In this document: positions 14,902-23,764 of the stretch, in pieces
Numbering within the stretch: position 1 is the first letter of the stretch
How the letters are laid out: every line of letters starts with the position of its first letter
Source: JANWHZ01 sp035758575
GTDB lineage: Bacteria; Patescibacteriota; Saccharimonadia; Saccharimonadales; UBA4665
Reading direction: 5' to 3'
Assembly: GCA_035758575.1 (NCBI GenBank)
Contig: DASTXH010000065.1
Span: forward strand, 1 to 43,771
Length of the DNA: 43,771 nt
Translations under genes and position numbers: made by a program
Notes under the pieces: generated by a model
What the model was told of the DNA's origin: nothing
Databases searched by the model: none
The model's input: the letters and a program-made list of their open reading frames with translations, nothing else

Positions 14902-15843
14902 TTATTGCGATTGCGTTTGGGCCTGGTTGATCTGGCTGACCGGCTGGGAGCCATTGTATTCGGTTACCAGCGCGTTGTAGCTGCCAAGTACGCTGTTGTA
15001 TTGGTTGATGGCGGCATTTTCTTGGTCCAAGTACTGCCGGTACTGATTGTAGTAATAGTCATCACCAGCTTGGTCGCCTGCACGCGCCCGTACCACGCTG
15101 GCACTGTAGGCATTCCGGGCCAGCCGGTCGTATCCATCTATCTGCGCTTTTATGGTTTGCAGCTGGCTTTCGCTTTGTTTGAACAGCTGCTTTACTTGGT
15201 TGTTGGCCGCTACCGAGGCGCCAAGGTTGTCAAAATAGGGCGCATAGTATTGCGTCAGGTCGTTGGACAGGCCGGTGTAGCCGGTGGCTAGTAGCGAAAA
15301 CAGCTCCAAGTCGCGTGCACCCGGCTCAGTCTTGGCAAAGTTGGCCACCTGCGCCTCCAGGTCTGTATCCTTGACGCGGTTGTAGTTGGTTTCTATCGCC
15401 TGGTCGACGGCAGTTTTGTGCAGGACGGTTACGGAAATGTATACCGGGTGCAGCATCTCATACGCCGCGGTAGATACTTCTAATTCGTGCAGGCTGTCGG
15501 GCATCTTGCGTAGGAATATACGGTGCGTGTCCGTCACGTAGCACCCTTGTTCAATAAAGCCGTTGCTGTTGTTGGCGGCAGTGTTTTGGGAGCAGGCGGC
15601 CTGCATCTGGCTGTCGCTGACTAGCTGCGGATGGGCACGTAAAAATACCAGTTTGCCGGTGCGGCTCATACCTGCCTCGTCGGCCAATGCTGCCATGGCC
15701 GGGTCGGCGTGCGACAGCGTGTAGTTGTCCATAATAATGCGCGCAGCATAGCTGCCGCCCACGGCCAGACCGCTGACCAGTAGCAGACACAAAAACAGAA
15801 CAAGAAGCCGGAGCCGTCTGCGGGGAGTTTTTGTTTTAGCCAT
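14902..15843 (-). CDS. Membrane-anchored extracytoplasmic protein, unknown function
   Basis: 313 residues. A basic N-terminus (KTKTPRRRLR) and one membrane segment (LLVLFLCLLLVSGLAVGG) are followed by a long, helix-rich outer region. This contains a cysteine pair (ACSQ and GCYV) and ends in a Gln-rich tail (QINQAQTQSQ). Around residues 195-290 heptad-like spacing suggests coiled coil. No named family recognised. The frame can be extended to 16074, but TATGAT (minus strand, 15862-15857) with TTGCCA 18 bases upstream (15886-15881) places the promoter just before the ATG at 15843, leaving a 13-base interval. Confidence 0.72.
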   Translation of the reverse strand: MAKTKTPRRRLRLLVLFLCLLLVSGLAVGGSYAARIIMDNYTLSHADPAMAALADEAGMSRTGKLVFLRAHPQLVSDSQMQAACSQNTAANNSNGFIEQGCYVTDTHRIFLRKMPDSLHELEVSTAAYEMLHPVYISVTVLHKTAVDQAIETNYNRVKDTDLEAQVANFAKTEPGARDLELFSLLATGYTGLSNDLTQYYAPYFDNLGASVAANNQVKQLFKQSESQLQTIKAQIDGYDRLARNAYSASVVRARAGDQAGDDYYYNQYRQYLDQENAAINQYNSVLGSYNALVTEYNGSQPVSQINQAQTQSQ

Positions 15844-15856
15844 ATGCGTTATTTGC

Positions 15857-15886
15857 ATCATACCGCGCTGGTGCCCCGTATGGCAA
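15857..15886 (-). promoter_or_regulatory. Promoter of the anchored protein at 14902-15843
   Basis: Minus strand: TTGCCA, 18 bases, TATGAT, then 13 bases to the ATG. It decides the start over four upstream in-frame ATGs. Confidence 0.6.
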
Positions 15887-15963
15887 TGTGAGCCTGTGTA
15901 TGGAAAAGCCGCGCACAACCCCGTACAATACAAAATACATATAAGCATAATGGGTAAGAGGGT

Positions 15964-17916
15964 ATGGACACACCACACGGCGATCGCATAGATGTAAAAC
16001 GTACTGCTTCTAGCGCACCGCCGGTGCCCGAGGAGCTGTTGCCTACTGCTGGCAGCGTAGTAGCGCCGCATCACGAGGCAGCTAAAAGGCCTGAAACGCC
16101 AGCTGTAATGCCCGAGGCTGCTGAATCACAAGCAGACGCAGGCACCGATGAGGCCGACAACTCTACAAAACCCAACGAAGACACAGACAACGAAGCCAAA
16201 GACGATACCGCAGCCGCTCAGCCGCCCACCGCGGCTAAGGTGGGCAGCGGCCGCCGCCGTCATTTTTGGCGCTGGTTTGCCTGGATTGCACCCCTGGTGA
16301 TCGTGCTGCTGGCTGCTGCCGCATTGGCTGTGCCAACGTCTCGGTACCCTATTTTGGCTTTATTCTTGAAGCGCCCGTTTACCGTGAGTGTCGTCGATAG
16401 CAAAACCAACACGCCCGTTAGTGGCGCTACCGTTACGCTCGACGGCGTTACCCAACACACCGGCAGCAACGGCAAGGCCGATTTCACAGCGCGCGTCGGC
16501 AAGCGCGTGGTGCAAATAACCATGAAATATTATCAAAGTATGTCCATGGATGTGTTCGTAGGCATAAAGACCGGTCAAAACAGCACCGCTATCCAGCTGG
16601 ATGCCACTGGGCGACAGGTGCCGGTGATGGTCACCAACAAAATTACCGGCAAGGCCGTGGCCAACGCCACCGTGAAGGTACTGGATACTTCGGCCACCAC
16701 CGATGCCAACGGCAAAGCCACCATCGTACTGCCCACCACGGCCGCAACCCAGGGTGCCACCATTACCGCCAGCGGCTACAACGAGGCGTCTGCACAAGTC
16801 CAGGTAACCGATCAGGCCGTGGCCGCCAACACCTTCAGCCTGGTACCTGCCGGTCAGGTGTACTTCCTGTCCAACCAGAGCGGTCATATAGACGTAGTGT
16901 CCACCAACCTCGACGGCAGCAACCGCGCCACCGTGCTGGCCGGCACCGGCAGCGAAGATCCTACATACACCATCTTGCTGGCCTCGCGCGACTGGAAATA
17001 CCTGGCGCTGCTCAGCCGCCGCGACGGCGGTAACCACGCCAAGCTGTTCCTTATCAACACCGCCACCAGTAAAGCCACCGTCATGGATACTACTACCGCC
17101 GACTACACCATGGTAGGCTGGAGCAACCACACCTTCATGTACCGTGCCGACCTGTACGCCAACAATGCCTGGCAGCCGGGCGGCAACCTGCTGCGCAGCT
17201 ACAATGCCGACACCAGCCAGATAGCTACCGTCGACCAAACCACGGCGGCCGGCACACAGGCGTCGTACATATATAGTTACTTCGGCTACGCGCAAATCGT
17301 TAGCGACCGGGTGGTATACGGCTTTGGCTGGAATGATTACAACAGCAACTACGCGCCCAACAACCTGGGCGGCCAAAAGATCTCTATGATGAGCGCCAAC
17401 GTAGACGGCACCAACAAGACCGATCTGCGCGACATTAGCATCCCTAATGGTACCACCTATGCCTACGCCACCGCGCTGATGCCGTCGCCGCAAACAGTGA
17501 ACATAGAAACCGCCATCGGCTCGCAGTCGCCCGTGTTCTACACCTACCAGTACCAAAACAACACCGTATCGCAAAGCAACACCATTACCAGCGCCAGCTT
17601 CGGCGCAGCCCAGCAGGCACATGTGAATTACCTGTTGTCGCCATCCGGCAGCGCGAGCCTGTGGGGCGCGGTACTCGACGGCAAAAACACCCTGTTCGTG
17701 GGTGATGCAAGCGGTGTCAACGGCAACCAAATAGCCACCCAAAGCGACTACGGCGTGTACGGCTGGTACACCGACAGCTACGTGCTGGTGCAAAAGGGCA
17801 ATAACGAGCTGGACATCATGTCCGCATCCGGCGGCACTCCCCAGAAAGTATCCAGCTATTTCCGCCCCGATGCCCTGGTCTCCACCAACCTCTCCAGCGG
17901 CTACGGTGGGCTGTAG
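15964..17916 (+). CDS. Large surface protein: single TM anchor, two carboxypeptidase-regulatory-like domains and a beta-propeller-like region
   Basis: 650 residues. Residues 1-95 are cytoplasmic, acidic, Pro/Ala/Glu-rich and probably disordered, followed by one TM segment (about 100-124, FAWIAPLVIVLLAAAAL). Two CarboxypepD_reg/CNA-B-type beta sandwiches follow: VVDSKTNTPVSGATVTLDG...TGSNGKADF and VTNKITGKAVANATVKVLD...TTDANGKATIV. The last 350 residues show repeated strands of the TolB/WD-like kind (STNLDGSNR, DWKYLALLSRRDGG, SANVDGTNKTDLRD) and look like a beta propeller. The protein resembles an adhesin or surface scaffold. Codon use is strongly biased to ACC/GCC/AAC compared with neighbours, which suggests high expression. 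A GAGGG lies 3 bases before the ATG. Confidence 0.75.
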   Translation: MDTPHGDRIDVKRTASSAPPVPEELLPTAGSVVAPHHEAAKRPETPAVMPEAAESQADAGTDEADNSTKPNEDTDNEAKDDTAAAQPPTAAKVGSGRRRHFWRWFAWIAPLVIVLLAAAALAVPTSRYPILALFLKRPFTVSVVDSKTNTPVSGATVTLDGVTQHTGSNGKADFTARVGKRVVQITMKYYQSMSMDVFVGIKTGQNSTAIQLDATGRQVPVMVTNKITGKAVANATVKVLDTSATTDANGKATIVLPTTAATQGATITASGYNEASAQVQVTDQAVAANTFSLVPAGQVYFLSNQSGHIDVVSTNLDGSNRATVLAGTGSEDPTYTILLASRDWKYLALLSRRDGGNHAKLFLINTATSKATVMDTTTADYTMVGWSNHTFMYRADLYANNAWQPGGNLLRSYNADTSQIATVDQTTAAGTQASYIYSYFGYAQIVSDRVVYGFGWNDYNSNYAPNNLGGQKISMMSANVDGTNKTDLRDISIPNGTTYAYATALMPSPQTVNIETAIGSQSPVFYTYQYQNNTVSQSNTITSASFGAAQQAHVNYLLSPSGSASLWGAVLDGKNTLFVGDASGVNGNQIATQSDYGVYGWYTDSYVLVQKGNNELDIMSASGGTPQKVSSYFRPDALVSTNLSSGYGGL

Positions 17917-17931
17917 AACCGACTCAGATCA

Positions 17932-17960
17932 TTGCGCGCATGGTGCACGTGTTGTACCAT
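17932..17960 (+). promoter_or_regulatory. Promoter of the 207-residue anchored protein
   Basis: TTGCGC (17932-17937), 17 bases, TACCAT (17955-17960), then 6 bases to the ATG at 17967: a leaderless arrangement. Confidence 0.5.
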
Positions 17961-17966
17961 GCCGCC

Positions 17967-18590
17967 ATGCATAGATCACATACCTTCATCCGTTCTTCCC
18001 TCCGCATTTCCTTTGCGCGGCTAGGCAGATTTATGAAAAAGCCTTCCGTCGTTATTATGACGGTGCTGGTTGTAGGCGTGGGCGTTTGGTTGACCGTGCG
18101 CCAAGTACAAATCAATCAGGACCGCGCCCGCTTCATGCAAGCCAAAACCAATTTGCACGTTATAGCAGAACACATAGCGGGCACGGTTGGACGGCCGGAC
18201 GAATGGCAGTCGGCAGATTCATGTGGATACACGAGCGTCGTATATGGGAGAGGCTATCGTTTTTGTGATGTTTTTGAGCGAATGGCTTACGCAGTGCCAA
18301 AAGCCGACATTGAAGATTATATTCAAAGAATAAGCAACGCTGTGCGTTCTACCGACATCGTCAAGAACTATCGCAGCCCGGAGGGTGGGGATACTGATCC
18401 AGAAGATGCTAGCTATATATTTGATTTAGGTAATTCTTTAGGTTGCGGGGTTCAGATCCTTCGGGTCGATCCAACGGCTGAATATCTACGGTGGAGATAT
18501 AAAAGCTTCTTGGGTTTATCAGATGAAGGAGTTTCACTTTCCTTAAGCTGTGGCGGTGGCGCAAGGGCTGAATATTTCTCGGTGAAGTAG
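17967..18590 (+). CDS. Membrane-anchored protein, unknown function
   Basis: 207 residues, or 185 if the internal MKK start at 18033 is used. There is one membrane segment (KPSVVIMTVLVVGVGVWLTV) and an outer domain with four cysteines in spaced positions (SCGYTS, RFCDVF, LGCGVQ, LSCGGG) that could form two disulfides. The second half of the gene is richer in A/T and rarer codons than its neighbours. The start at 17967 is chosen from the promoter (TACCAT ends 6 bases upstream); the open frame reaches back to 17940. No family recognised. Confidence 0.65.
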   Translation: MHRSHTFIRSSLRISFARLGRFMKKPSVVIMTVLVVGVGVWLTVRQVQINQDRARFMQAKTNLHVIAEHIAGTVGRPDEWQSADSCGYTSVVYGRGYRFCDVFERMAYAVPKADIEDYIQRISNAVRSTDIVKNYRSPEGGDTDPEDASYIFDLGNSLGCGVQILRVDPTAEYLRWRYKSFLGLSDEGVSLSLSCGGGARAEYFSVK

Positions 18591-18668
18591 ATCACATAGA
18601 ATATTATTGCTAATGATGCAATACGGTGATACCGTATAGGCGTTTTATAGGGAGCACTGCTGCATAGT

Positions 18669-18788
18669 ATGCTGAGAATAATTAGGTGGTTTTTAAACCG
18701 TTGCACATGTGGCGGCAAGTTTTGGTACTTTGATTCCCGTACAAAAGTATGTGGAAGATGTGAGGCTAAGAAAAGGACAGGGCTATAG
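18669..18788 (+). CDS. 39-residue zinc-ribbon-like microprotein
   Basis: ATG at 18669, TAG at 18786-18788. The sequence runs MLRIIRWFLN, then CTCGGKFWYFDSRTKVCGRC and a basic tail CEAKKRTGL. The two Cys clusters (CxC and CxxC, 14 residues apart) with conserved-looking Gly and aromatic residues make a convincing zinc ribbon. The last base of its stop is the first base of the GTG start of the SGNH hydrolase gene, suggesting coupling. No clear promoter is seen. Role unknown. Confidence 0.5.
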   Translation: MLRIIRWFLNRCTCGGKFWYFDSRTKVCGRCEAKKRTGL

Positions 18789-21595
18789 TGTCCATCCAAG
18801 TAAGGCGATATGCCCTTGTCATTGTTTCGTGTTGCTTAGCTGTCGTTCTGGCGGTACTGTGGAGCGCGGTTGGCGGCGCAAAGTCCGGCCAGAACGACTG
18901 GCTGGTTGCCACAAGTTTGCGGTTCCAAAAAATACTGGACTTGCCAGCAAACGTGCAGCCTGCTGCCCGGAACCTGCCATGTGCCAGCATTACATATCGC
19001 ATATCGAACAACGACGTGCAAGACTGCGTCGGCAACACTATGTTGGGCACGCTGTCGGCCGACGGCAAGGGGTGGTATGTGGATGACACTACCGTTGTGC
19101 CACTCAAACTGAACGGCGGTAACAGCGTCAACTTCTTTCCCTTGCCGAGCTCACAGCAGATTATGGCCATAGATTATGCCACGGGCAACAATTGGAACAA
19201 GGTAGGCTTTTATGCGAACTTGCAGCGCAAGGACCTAGCCGAGAAGTACATTTGGCGCGGCTGGTATGCCCGCGAGCGGCAGTTTTGGCTGACCAAGACA
19301 CCGGACTACGTACTGAGGGATGCGAGCGGCAAAGACCTGCTGGTAAATACCGGTGTTATGGCGGTGTCGGCTGGTGCGCGCTGGCTGGTCGCCGATACGC
19401 CGGCCGGCCTAGTGTGGGCTGATCTGGCGGATAGCGCACATAGAGCAACGATATTTGCTTCGTCGTTGGAGGCTGCTGGGTCTTCGGCTCTGTCAGGAGC
19501 GCAACTGGCGATTAGCGGTGACGGCCAGTATGTGGCTTTGTCGCGTTCGTCAGGCGGGGGCACGGCATTTCCAGCTAACCTCACCGTATATGATCTGAAG
19601 AACTGCACCACCGTAAACGGGCAAAATCGTTGCGCTTCACGTGATTTGTGGAATGCTAACGGCGGTTGGCAGGGCGCAACCGCGTTGATTCCCAAGGCTG
19701 CGCGGTTGGCAAACGTCCGGTTTGCAGATAACGACACAATCCGGTTCGACGCCGTGTATAACACAAACGGCAATCGCTTTGATGTAGCAACCTTTGTGCT
19801 GACTACCGCGCAAACGACAAACGGCATGGGACTGTTGGGCATGGGCGACTCGTATATTTCGGGCGAAGGCGCGTATACGTACATAAAGGGTACTAATAGC
19901 GGCGGTAACCATTGCCACCAGTCGCTAGTGTCGTATCCGTTCTTGCTTGGTGCTGCGAGTAACGCGCCGTATGACTCAGTAGCTTGCTCCGGTGCGAAGA
20001 CGACAGATATTTATGCTAACGATTCTGAAATATATAAAGGCCAAGTGACGGATAGAGTCGAAGCTAGATACCGTGACAAACCTGCAATTCTACAACAGCT
20101 AGCACCAGGTTATCTAGTACAAAATAAGTTTGTAGAACAATATAAGCCAGAGTCAATCGTGCTCTCAATTGGTGGTAATGACATCGGCTTTGGGGATATT
20201 GTGTCTACCTGTGTTGCTGCGGTGCGGGTGCCGTCTCCTTTCGACCTGTCTAGTAGGCACAATACGTGTTTCGCGTCATACGAAGACCGGTACGAACTGG
20301 TGCAGGCCATCAAAGGAAAGTTCAACGATCTGGTTGCTACCTATCAGGATATACGCAACTCTTCGCCGGCCACACGCATATATGTGGTGGGCTATCCGCA
20401 CATCGCCCAGCCTGGTGGGTCTTGCGGCATAAATGTGCTGCTGGACACTAGCGAAGTACAGTTTAGCGAAGACCTTATAGACTATCTCAATAACATCATT
20501 GCTCAGGCGGCCGCAAAGGCTGGGGTGCGTTATGCGGACATGAGCCATGTTTTTGACGGGCACAAATTGTGCGAAAGCGGCGAGAAGGCGGTAAACGGCC
20601 TAACGGCAGGTGATGATACTATGGGCATTTTGGGCAGCGAGAGCTACCATCCTAATGCCTATGGTCATCAATTGTTGGCGAGTGCTATCTGGCGTGCAAC
20701 CAGTAGCCTGTCTGTTGCGATGCCCGCGCCGCAACCGAACGCTTCCGCGCCGGCCGTAGACGACTCATTAGCCCTGCTTCGTAACGCGCAGAAAAGCGGG
20801 CGCAAAACCATGCAGGCAGTACATATAGATGGGTTCACAAAGTATGTATGGATTGGCGGCCAGCAAATTACACTGCACGTGGACGGATTGTTGTCTAACT
20901 TTGCCATGAATAGCCCAATTGTAGCGCTGATCCATTCGGAGGTAACGCACATAGCAACGCTGCAAACCGATGCTAATGGTGATATAGACGCTACCCTGAC
21001 AGTACCTGCCGGTTTGACTCCAGGATTCCATACGCTACATCTGCAAGGCAAAGATATGAACGGCAACGATGTAAATGCATGGCAAGCGGTGTATATTGCT
21101 GCATCGCCGACAGATTATGATGGCGACGGAACTGCGAATGCCAAAGACAGCTGCGCATACCTAACAGACAGTGGCGTAGATAGCGACCAGGATGGCATAG
21201 ACGACGTCTGCGACGGCGAATATATCGCCGCCGCAGCATCCACTAACTCAAGTGCCGAAGTGCCTGTAGCGCCCGCACTGACATCAGGCACGGCCATGCC
21301 GATTGTCGTAACCACGACGGGCGGTACGTCGCTAGTAGCGCAAGGCAATACTAGCGGTGTTACGCAACCTGCGGCATCCAGCGAGGTAGTCGTGGAAACT
21401 GGTCATATGCTGGCGATGTCCGCGCCCGATGCTACGGCGGACCAACAAGTGTCGGCGCACCCCGCGGTAAAAGCGCTGCAGGCTACCGTAAAGAACGATA
21501 AGCCTAAAAGTTGGTCGTTGGTATTGGTTGCCGTTGTCTTATTGCTGGCAGGTCTTGGCGCAATGATTTGGCGCCAGCGAAGGGTTACTTCTTAA
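18788..21595 (+). CDS. Cell-surface SGNH/GDSL hydrolase with thrombospondin type 3 repeats and C-terminal anchor
   Basis: 935 residues from a GTG that overlaps the preceding stop. An N-terminal membrane segment (ALVIVSCCLAVVLAVLW) is followed by about 300 residues of beta-rich, propeller-like sequence. The SGNH hydrolase domain comes next: block I GMGDSYISGEGAY (nucleophile Ser near 354), block III LSIGGNDIGFG (about 460-470), and block V SYHPNAYGH (catalytic His near 620). It resembles secreted actinobacterial GDSYxSGxGA lipases. Then come an Ig-like region, calcium-binding TSP3 repeats (DYDGDGTANAKD and DSDQDGIDDVCDG), a Ser/Thr/Ala-rich stalk, and a C-terminal TM segment with basic stop RQRR. 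It may cleave esters in lipid or host glycan; substrate unknown. Confidence 0.85.
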   Translation: MSIQVRRYALVIVSCCLAVVLAVLWSAVGGAKSGQNDWLVATSLRFQKILDLPANVQPAARNLPCASITYRISNNDVQDCVGNTMLGTLSADGKGWYVDDTTVVPLKLNGGNSVNFFPLPSSQQIMAIDYATGNNWNKVGFYANLQRKDLAEKYIWRGWYARERQFWLTKTPDYVLRDASGKDLLVNTGVMAVSAGARWLVADTPAGLVWADLADSAHRATIFASSLEAAGSSALSGAQLAISGDGQYVALSRSSGGGTAFPANLTVYDLKNCTTVNGQNRCASRDLWNANGGWQGATALIPKAARLANVRFADNDTIRFDAVYNTNGNRFDVATFVLTTAQTTNGMGLLGMGDSYISGEGAYTYIKGTNSGGNHCHQSLVSYPFLLGAASNAPYDSVACSGAKTTDIYANDSEIYKGQVTDRVEARYRDKPAILQQLAPGYLVQNKFVEQYKPESIVLSIGGNDIGFGDIVSTCVAAVRVPSPFDLSSRHNTCFASYEDRYELVQAIKGKFNDLVATYQDIRNSSPATRIYVVGYPHIAQPGGSCGINVLLDTSEVQFSEDLIDYLNNIIAQAAAKAGVRYADMSHVFDGHKLCESGEKAVNGLTAGDDTMGILGSESYHPNAYGHQLLASAIWRATSSLSVAMPAPQPNASAPAVDDSLALLRNAQKSGRKTMQAVHIDGFTKYVWIGGQQITLHVDGLLSNFAMNSPIVALIHSEVTHIATLQTDANGDIDATLTVPAGLTPGFHTLHLQGKDMNGNDVNAWQAVYIAASPTDYDGDGTANAKDSCAYLTDSGVDSDQDGIDDVCDGEYIAAAASTNSSAEVPVAPALTSGTAMPIVVTTTGGTSLVAQGNTSGVTQPAASSEVVVETGHMLAMSAPDATADQQVSAHPAVKALQATVKNDKPKSWSLVLVAVVLLLAGLGAMIWRQRRVTS

Positions 21596-22421
21596 GCCGG
21601 AGCACGGCCATCTTGCCGTCGCTTTGCAGGCTGCGGCTCCAGGCAAAGTTTACCAGCTGGTAGGGCTTGTTGAGGCGCAATGTAGTGACTGGTTCGGCTA
21701 AATCCTGACCAGTCAGCTCGCCTGCGATCAGCTCGCGCTCACTGTTGGTGTCGGGTGCTACGGCGTGGGTGAACTGCAGGCTCTGGCTGGCAATGGCTAT
21801 GCCGATGTCGCGCGAGGCGGCACCCACCCATAGTAAATCTTCGGCAATCAGCTGCACCTTGCGGTCTTCCCAGTGAATGGTGCGGGTGCTGAGGTCTTTG
21901 TTCTGGTCGTAGGTAGTGGCCCAGAAGCGCACATGGTGGCGATGGCCGCGCCCGTGCTCGGTCAGCTGTTTTTCAAAACCGATGTCTTGCTTGCGGCCAA
22001 ACAAAAATAAGGCGCTCATGGGTGCACCGTGGTACGCCTTGCGCAGCAGAATAGCCACCAGTCCAAAGATGGCATTGCGTAGGCTGTAGGGGTCGGCCAC
22101 ATGCCAGCCGGCTTTTTCCATGGCCTCGACAAGCTGCCGGCGCGAACCGATGATGCCAATATTGATAGGGTCGGAGGCATAACCATCGGGCGTAACGCAA
22201 TACACTGGTGCGTGTTTGGCCGGCACTACCACCCGCCAGCTGCGGGCGATGACAGGTATAAGGACATATGCCCCCAAGACGTAGGTGGCGAATATAGCGA
22301 TTGCCAGCGGCAACCGTTTGTCGAAATACGGAAAGATAGCTCGTGCAGAAATGTAGGCGACAAGTGCGCCAGGTATCAGCACGGCTATACGTTTTATAAG
22401 TAACCACGCATAGCTCACCAT
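21585..22421 (-). CDS. LssY C-terminal domain membrane protein
   Basis: 278 residues with two N-terminal membrane segments, then a soluble domain matching LssY_C. That domain contains DPINIGIIGSRRQLVEAMEK followed by AGWHVADPYS (family P-x-N-[IL]-x-[LIV]-x-G-S and AGW), GRKQDIGFEKQ and HHVRFW. LssY_C occurs in envelope proteins, sometimes fused to PAP2 phosphatases or DedA domains; no such fusion is present here. The ATG at 22421 is set by TATTAT (minus strand) ending 13 bases upstream. The 3' end overlaps the SGNH hydrolase gene tail by 11 bases. Confidence 0.78.
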   Translation of the reverse strand: MVSYAWLLIKRIAVLIPGALVAYISARAIFPYFDKRLPLAIAIFATYVLGAYVLIPVIARSWRVVVPAKHAPVYCVTPDGYASDPINIGIIGSRRQLVEAMEKAGWHVADPYSLRNAIFGLVAILLRKAYHGAPMSALFLFGRKQDIGFEKQLTEHGRGHRHHVRFWATTYDQNKDLSTRTIHWEDRKVQLIAEDLLWVGAASRDIGIAIASQSLQFTHAVAPDTNSERELIAGELTGQDLAEPVTTLRLNKPYQLVNFAWSRSLQSDGKMAVLRLKK

Positions 22422-22570
22422 GGTATTTGTATATATAATACACCAACTTGAGGTGGCGGCGCGTACATTGAGGGTGATCATGATCAAGCCCCGTATTGTG
22501 CTGCCAATTCATCGTAATGATGCCGTGGCTTGCTGGGCTGCGGCAAATATATTACCGTTGGTATACGAAC

Positions 22571-23428
22571 ATGCAGATTAAAGACTTTATCCAGACCTTA
22601 AGGGATTACTACCGGTCACATGGGCGGCATGACCTCCCGTGGCGGTCGCCCGAGGCCGACGGCTCGTTTGACCCGTACAAGATACTGGTATCAGAGATAA
22701 TGCTGCAGCAAACGCAAGTGTCGCGGGTATTGCCGAAGTATGAGGCATTTATTCGGGAGCTTCCGACAGTGCAGGCCTTGGCGGCCACGCCACTTGGCAT
22801 AGTGCTGGTTGCATGGCAAGGGTTGGGATATAACCGCCGGGCAAAATATTTGTGGCAGGCTGCACAGATGGTGATGGGAGATTTCGGCGGTGTATTTCCG
22901 TGCGCACGGCAGACGCTGACCAAGTTGCCAGGAGTGGGCAACAATACCGCAGGCGCAGTAATGGCCTATGCATATAACAAGCCAGCGGCATTCGTGGAAA
23001 CGAATATTCGTACGGTGTACATCCATCATTTTTTTCACGACCAAACAGGCGTCGCCGACAAGGATATCCTGGCTCTTGTAGCGGAGACATTAGAGGCTTG
23101 GATGAGGGAGGAACATGACAACAATACGTCAGGAGGGGGTCCCGGCTTGTCGCGTACTTTCTATTGGGCTCTCATGGACTATGGCACCTATTTGAAACAA
23201 ACGGTGGGCAATAAGTCCCGGGCCAGTATGTCGTATGCCAAGCAGTCCAAGTTTACCGGTTCGGTGCGGCAGCTGCGCGGCAAAGTGCTGCGTGTATTGG
23301 CTGCGGGTCCGCTTGGTGAGGCAGCGCTTGTGAAACTTTTATCTGACGAACGGACACATACGGTGCTCGCCGCCCTGACGGACGAAGGCATGGTGCGCAG
23401 GCATAGCGGGCTGGTCGAACTGCCGTAG
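22571..23428 (+). CDS. MutY-like adenine DNA glycosylase without the [4Fe-4S] cluster
   Basis: 285 residues of the HhH-GPD superfamily. MutY features: DLPWR, SEIMLQQTQVSRV (Glu42, the MutY catalytic Glu; QQT), WQGLGYNRRAKYL, and the hairpin LPGVGNNTAG (119-128). The usual catalytic Asp of the D-G-N-V/D-T-N motif is replaced: FVETNIRTV has Glu143. The C-terminal cluster-binding cysteines of MutY/EndoIII (C-x6-C-x2-C-x5-C) are absent after MDYGTYLKQ, and the NUDIX-like 8-oxoG recognition domain is missing, replaced by a short winged-helix-like end. It probably removes A opposite 8-oxoG, but the specificity could differ. The ATG at 22571 is favoured; a longer frame opens at 22496. Confidence 0.82.
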   Translation: MQIKDFIQTLRDYYRSHGRHDLPWRSPEADGSFDPYKILVSEIMLQQTQVSRVLPKYEAFIRELPTVQALAATPLGIVLVAWQGLGYNRRAKYLWQAAQMVMGDFGGVFPCARQTLTKLPGVGNNTAGAVMAYAYNKPAAFVETNIRTVYIHHFFHDQTGVADKDILALVAETLEAWMREEHDNNTSGGGPGLSRTFYWALMDYGTYLKQTVGNKSRASMSYAKQSKFTGSVRQLRGKVLRVLAAGPLGEAALVKLLSDERTHTVLAALTDEGMVRRHSGLVELP

Positions 23429-23456
23429 CGGGCGTGGTACAATTTACATAAGTATT

Positions 23457-23750
23457 ATGGATTCACCACATACGCCCCCAACTGATCAAACGGCGCCATC
23501 GAAGCCTGCGCAGCCAGCGCCCGCTATGGATATAGTGGCGCCGCCAAAAGTGGCCGAACCTCCCAAACAAACGCAGGATTCACCTGCTCCGGCCGGGCAT
23601 ACTGCCAAGGTGCCGGTGCATCAAGCCACACCGAAGCCGCACGGCAGCGGACTTGGTATGCTGATCTTTGCGACGGTGGTGATCGTCCTGGGCTTAGGCG
23701 CCTTGATGGTGTATGCCTACCTGCGTAGCAACGCTATCAGTATATTTTAG
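23457..23750 (+). CDS. Small proline-rich protein with C-terminal membrane segment
   Basis: 97 residues. The first 65 are Pro/Ala/Lys-rich and probably disordered in the cytoplasm; residues about 67-90 form one TM segment (MLIFATVVIVLGLGALMVYAYL). A tail-anchored arrangement is likely. TACAAT at 23438-23443 lies 13 bases before the ATG. No family recognised. Confidence 0.65.
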   Translation: MDSPHTPPTDQTAPSKPAQPAPAMDIVAPPKVAEPPKQTQDSPAPAGHTAKVPVHQATPKPHGSGLGMLIFATVVIVLGLGALMVYAYLRSNAISIF

Positions 23751-23752
23751 GG

Positions 23753-23758
23753 TATACT
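23753..23758 (+). promoter_or_regulatory. -10 box for tsaC (leaderless)
   Basis: TATACT, 6 bases before the ATG at 23765. The stop of the preceding gene ends only 3 bases upstream of the box. Confidence 0.6.
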
Positions 23759-23764
23759 ACCCCT

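Noticed and set aside
16360..17793. Long antisense ORF (477 codons) on the minus strand
   Set aside because: It mirrors the propeller gene at 15964-17916, is Gly/Val/His-rich without any motif, and arises from the strong GCC/ACC codon bias of the plus-strand gene.
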